In this document: positions 3,600 to 5,226 of the stretch, piece after piece
How the letters are laid out: every line of letters starts with the position of its first letter
Position numbering within the stretch: position 1 is the stretch's first letter
From: Synechococcaceae cyanobacterium
GTDB lineage: Bacteria > Cyanobacteriota > Cyanobacteriia > PCC-6307 > Cyanobiaceae
Assembly (NCBI GenBank): GCA_947460085.1
Contig: CANHGA010000155.1
Span: 1-5,226 of the forward strand
DNA: 5,226 nucleotides
Reading direction: 5' to 3'
The notes under the pieces: generated by a model
The model's database searches: none
What the model was told of the DNA's origin: nothing
The model's input: the letters and a program-made list of their open reading frames with translations, nothing else
Translations under genes and position numbers: made by a program

Positions 3600-5226
3600 A
3601 TGACCGCTCCAGCCCTGCAGCGCTTAACCGCCGCGCTCCACCCCCATCGGCGCCTGGTGTGGCTAGCGGCAGGCTGTTCCGTGTTGAACAAGCTGTTCGA
3701 CCTGGCGCCACCGGTGCTGATCGGCCTGGCCGTGGATGTGGTGGTGAAGCAAAACACCTCCTGGCTGGCGGCATGGGGGGTGAGCGCGGTGCCAGGTCAG
3801 CTGGGCGTACTGGCCGGGCTCTCCTTGGTGATTTGGAGCGCGGAATCGCTCTTTGAATATCTCTACGCCCTGCTTTGGCGCAACCTGGCCCAAACCGTTC
3901 AGCACGAGTTGCGCCAAGAGGCCTACGGCCACCTCCAGCAGTTGGAGATGGCCTTCTTTGAGCAGGGCAGCACCGGCCGCTTGATGGCGATCCTCAACGA
4001 CGACATCAACCAACTCGAGCGCTTTCTCGATCAGGGAGCCAATGAAATCCTGCAACTCCTCACCACCGTCTTGGCCGTCGGTGGCGCGATGGTGCTGCTC
4101 TCTCCGATGGTGGCGGGGGTGGCCTTCATTCCGATCCCCGTGATCCTCTGGGGATCCCTGCGCTTTCAAAAGCGGCTGGCCCCCCGCTACCGGGAGGTGC
4201 GCGAACGGGCCGGGGATTTGGCATCCCGGTTGAGCAACAACCTCGGGGGCATGCTCACGATCAAGAGCTACGCAGCCGAAACCTGGGAGCTGGGCCGACT
4301 CGCCGAGGACAGCCAGGCCTATCGGCTCAGCAATGGGCGGGCGATCCGCCTCTCGGCAGCGTTCATTCCCCTGATTCGCTTTGCAATCCTGTTTGCCTTT
4401 TTGGCCATCCTCGTGATTGGTGGTCTCCAGGCTTGGCAGGGAGTCATTGCCGTGGGCACCTACAGCTTCCTGGTGTTCATTACCCAGCGCTTGCTGTGGC
4501 CGCTGACCACCTTGGGCCGCACCCTCGACGACTACCAACGGGCCATGGCCTCAACCTCCCGGGTGCTTGACCTACTGGATACGCCGATTGCGATTCCTAG
4601 CGGGGATCAAGCCCTTCCCAGGCAAGCGGTGCGCGGGGCGATCCGTTTTCAAGCGGTGGATTTCGCCTACGACGGCCGCAAGCCCCTGCTGCAGGGCTTC
4701 AATTTGGACATTCCGGCTGGCAGCACCATCGGCATCGTGGGAGCCACCGGCTCAGGCAAGAGCACGATCGTCAAACTGCTGCTGCGCCTCTATGAAATTC
4801 AAGGCGGCCAGATCCTCTTGGATGGTCAAGGGATCCAGGGGCTGAAGCTCCAAGACCTGCGCCAGGCCATCGGCCTGGTGAGCCAAGAGGTGTTCCTCTT
4901 CCACGGCACCGTGGCCGAGAACATTGCCTATGGCAGCTTTGGCGCCCCCAGCTCTGCCATCGAGCAGGCCGCCGTCCTCGCCGAAGCCGCTGGATTTATT
5001 GAAACCCTGCCGCAGGGATACGACACCGTGGTGGGAGAGCGGGGCCAGCGGTTGTCCGGTGGGCAGCGCCAACGCATTGCCCTGGCCCGAGCCATCCTCA
5101 AAAATCCCCCGGTGCTGGTGCTCGATGAAGCCACCGCCGCCGTCGATAACGAGACCGAGGCCGCCATTCAACGGTCCTTGGATCGGATCACCGCCTCCCG
5201 AACCACCCTGGTGATTGCCCATCGCC
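3600..5226 (+). CDS. ABC exporter half-transporter, permease fused to ATPase (3' partial)
   Basis: An inner-membrane ABC exporter of the MsbA/MdlB type, in which two half-transporters pair to pump a substrate out. The substrate is unknown. 542 codons are visible of a usual 580-600. The transmembrane domain covers about residues 15-310, with hydrophobic helices near 18-48, 66-90, 145-185 and 253-300. EMAFFEQGSTGRLMAILNDD (116-135) fits the first cytoplasmic coupling region. The ATPase domain has an A-loop tyrosine (Y357), Walker A GATGSGKST (381-389), Q-loop Q429, signature LSGGQ (485-489), Walker B VLVLDEA with catalytic E510, D-loop AAVD (513-516) and H-loop H541. All catalytic residues are intact. 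The frame is open from after the TGA at 3522. ATG 3600 is preferred because MTAPALQRLTAALHPHRRLV matches the usual family start, though no good Shine-Dalgarno precedes it. GTG at 3561 is an alternative. It is divergent from the small minus-strand gene. Confidence 0.95.
   Translation, partial: MTAPALQRLTAALHPHRRLVWLAAGCSVLNKLFDLAPPVLIGLAVDVVVKQNTSWLAAWGVSAVPGQLGVLAGLSLVIWSAESLFEYLYALLWRNLAQTVQHELRQEAYGHLQQLEMAFFEQGSTGRLMAILNDDINQLERFLDQGANEILQLLTTVLAVGGAMVLLSPMVAGVAFIPIPVILWGSLRFQKRLAPRYREVRERAGDLASRLSNNLGGMLTIKSYAAETWELGRLAEDSQAYRLSNGRAIRLSAAFIPLIRFAILFAFLAILVIGGLQAWQGVIAVGTYSFLVFITQRLLWPLTTLGRTLDDYQRAMASTSRVLDLLDTPIAIPSGDQALPRQAVRGAIRFQAVDFAYDGRKPLLQGFNLDIPAGSTIGIVGATGSGKSTIVKLLLRLYEIQGGQILLDGQGIQGLKLQDLRQAIGLVSQEVFLFHGTVAENIAYGSFGAPSSAIEQAAVLAEAAGFIETLPQGYDTVVGERGQRLSGGQRQRIALARAILKNPPVLVLDEATAAVDNETEAAIQRSLDRITASRTTLVIAHR

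Noticed and set aside
3663..4538. A 291-codon open frame on the minus strand inside the ABC exporter gene
   Set aside because: It is also in codon register with a clearly real gene and is explained by avoidance of the same sense codons. The exporter motifs leave no doubt about the coding strand.

Overview
The window looks like a piece of a GC-rich unicellular cyanobacterial chromosome, of the Synechococcus/Cyanobium type. This rests on three things: a DeaD-type RNA helicase next to a small single-RRM protein with a glycine/arginine-rich tail (a typical cyanobacterial Rbp protein), strong G/C preference at third codon positions, and one copy of the HIP1 core octamer GCGATCGC at 2550-2557. The genus assignment is an inference. 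No mobile element, CRISPR array, tRNA or rRNA was seen.

Layout. Positions 1-202 hold the last 66 codons of a RecD-like superfamily 1 DNA helicase. Thirteen bases later comes a short cupin gene of the type II mannose-6-phosphate isomerase family (216-653). A 167-bp spacer (654-820) with a small inverted repeat leads into a large DEAD-box RNA helicase, deaD (821-2752). This is followed after only 14 bp by an RRM RNA-binding protein (2767-3132). The pair ends at a very strong hairpin terminator (3173-3213). Facing it from the other strand is a small gene of unknown function (3260-3460, minus) with a perfect Shine-Dalgarno sequence. A compact divergent region (3461-3599) contains a 14-bp perfect palindrome and a second strong Shine-Dalgarno/ATG. 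It separates the small gene from an ABC exporter gene (3600 onward, plus) that runs off the right edge just after its H-loop histidine.

How the genes work together. The helicase and the RRM protein form a likely RNA-remodelling unit: one unwinds RNA using ATP, the other binds single-stranded RNA, and both carry low-complexity Arg/Gly-rich segments. They share a transcript end and probably an mRNA. RecD and the cupin are close enough to be co-transcribed but have no obvious functional link. The ABC exporter and the small minus-strand gene are divergent and could share control through the palindrome.

Most of the window is ordinary housekeeping sequence. The parts worth a second look are the divergent region at 3461-3600, the unknown 66-aa protein, and the RDGG repeat in the helicase. 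No new multi-gene system can be claimed from the sequence alone.
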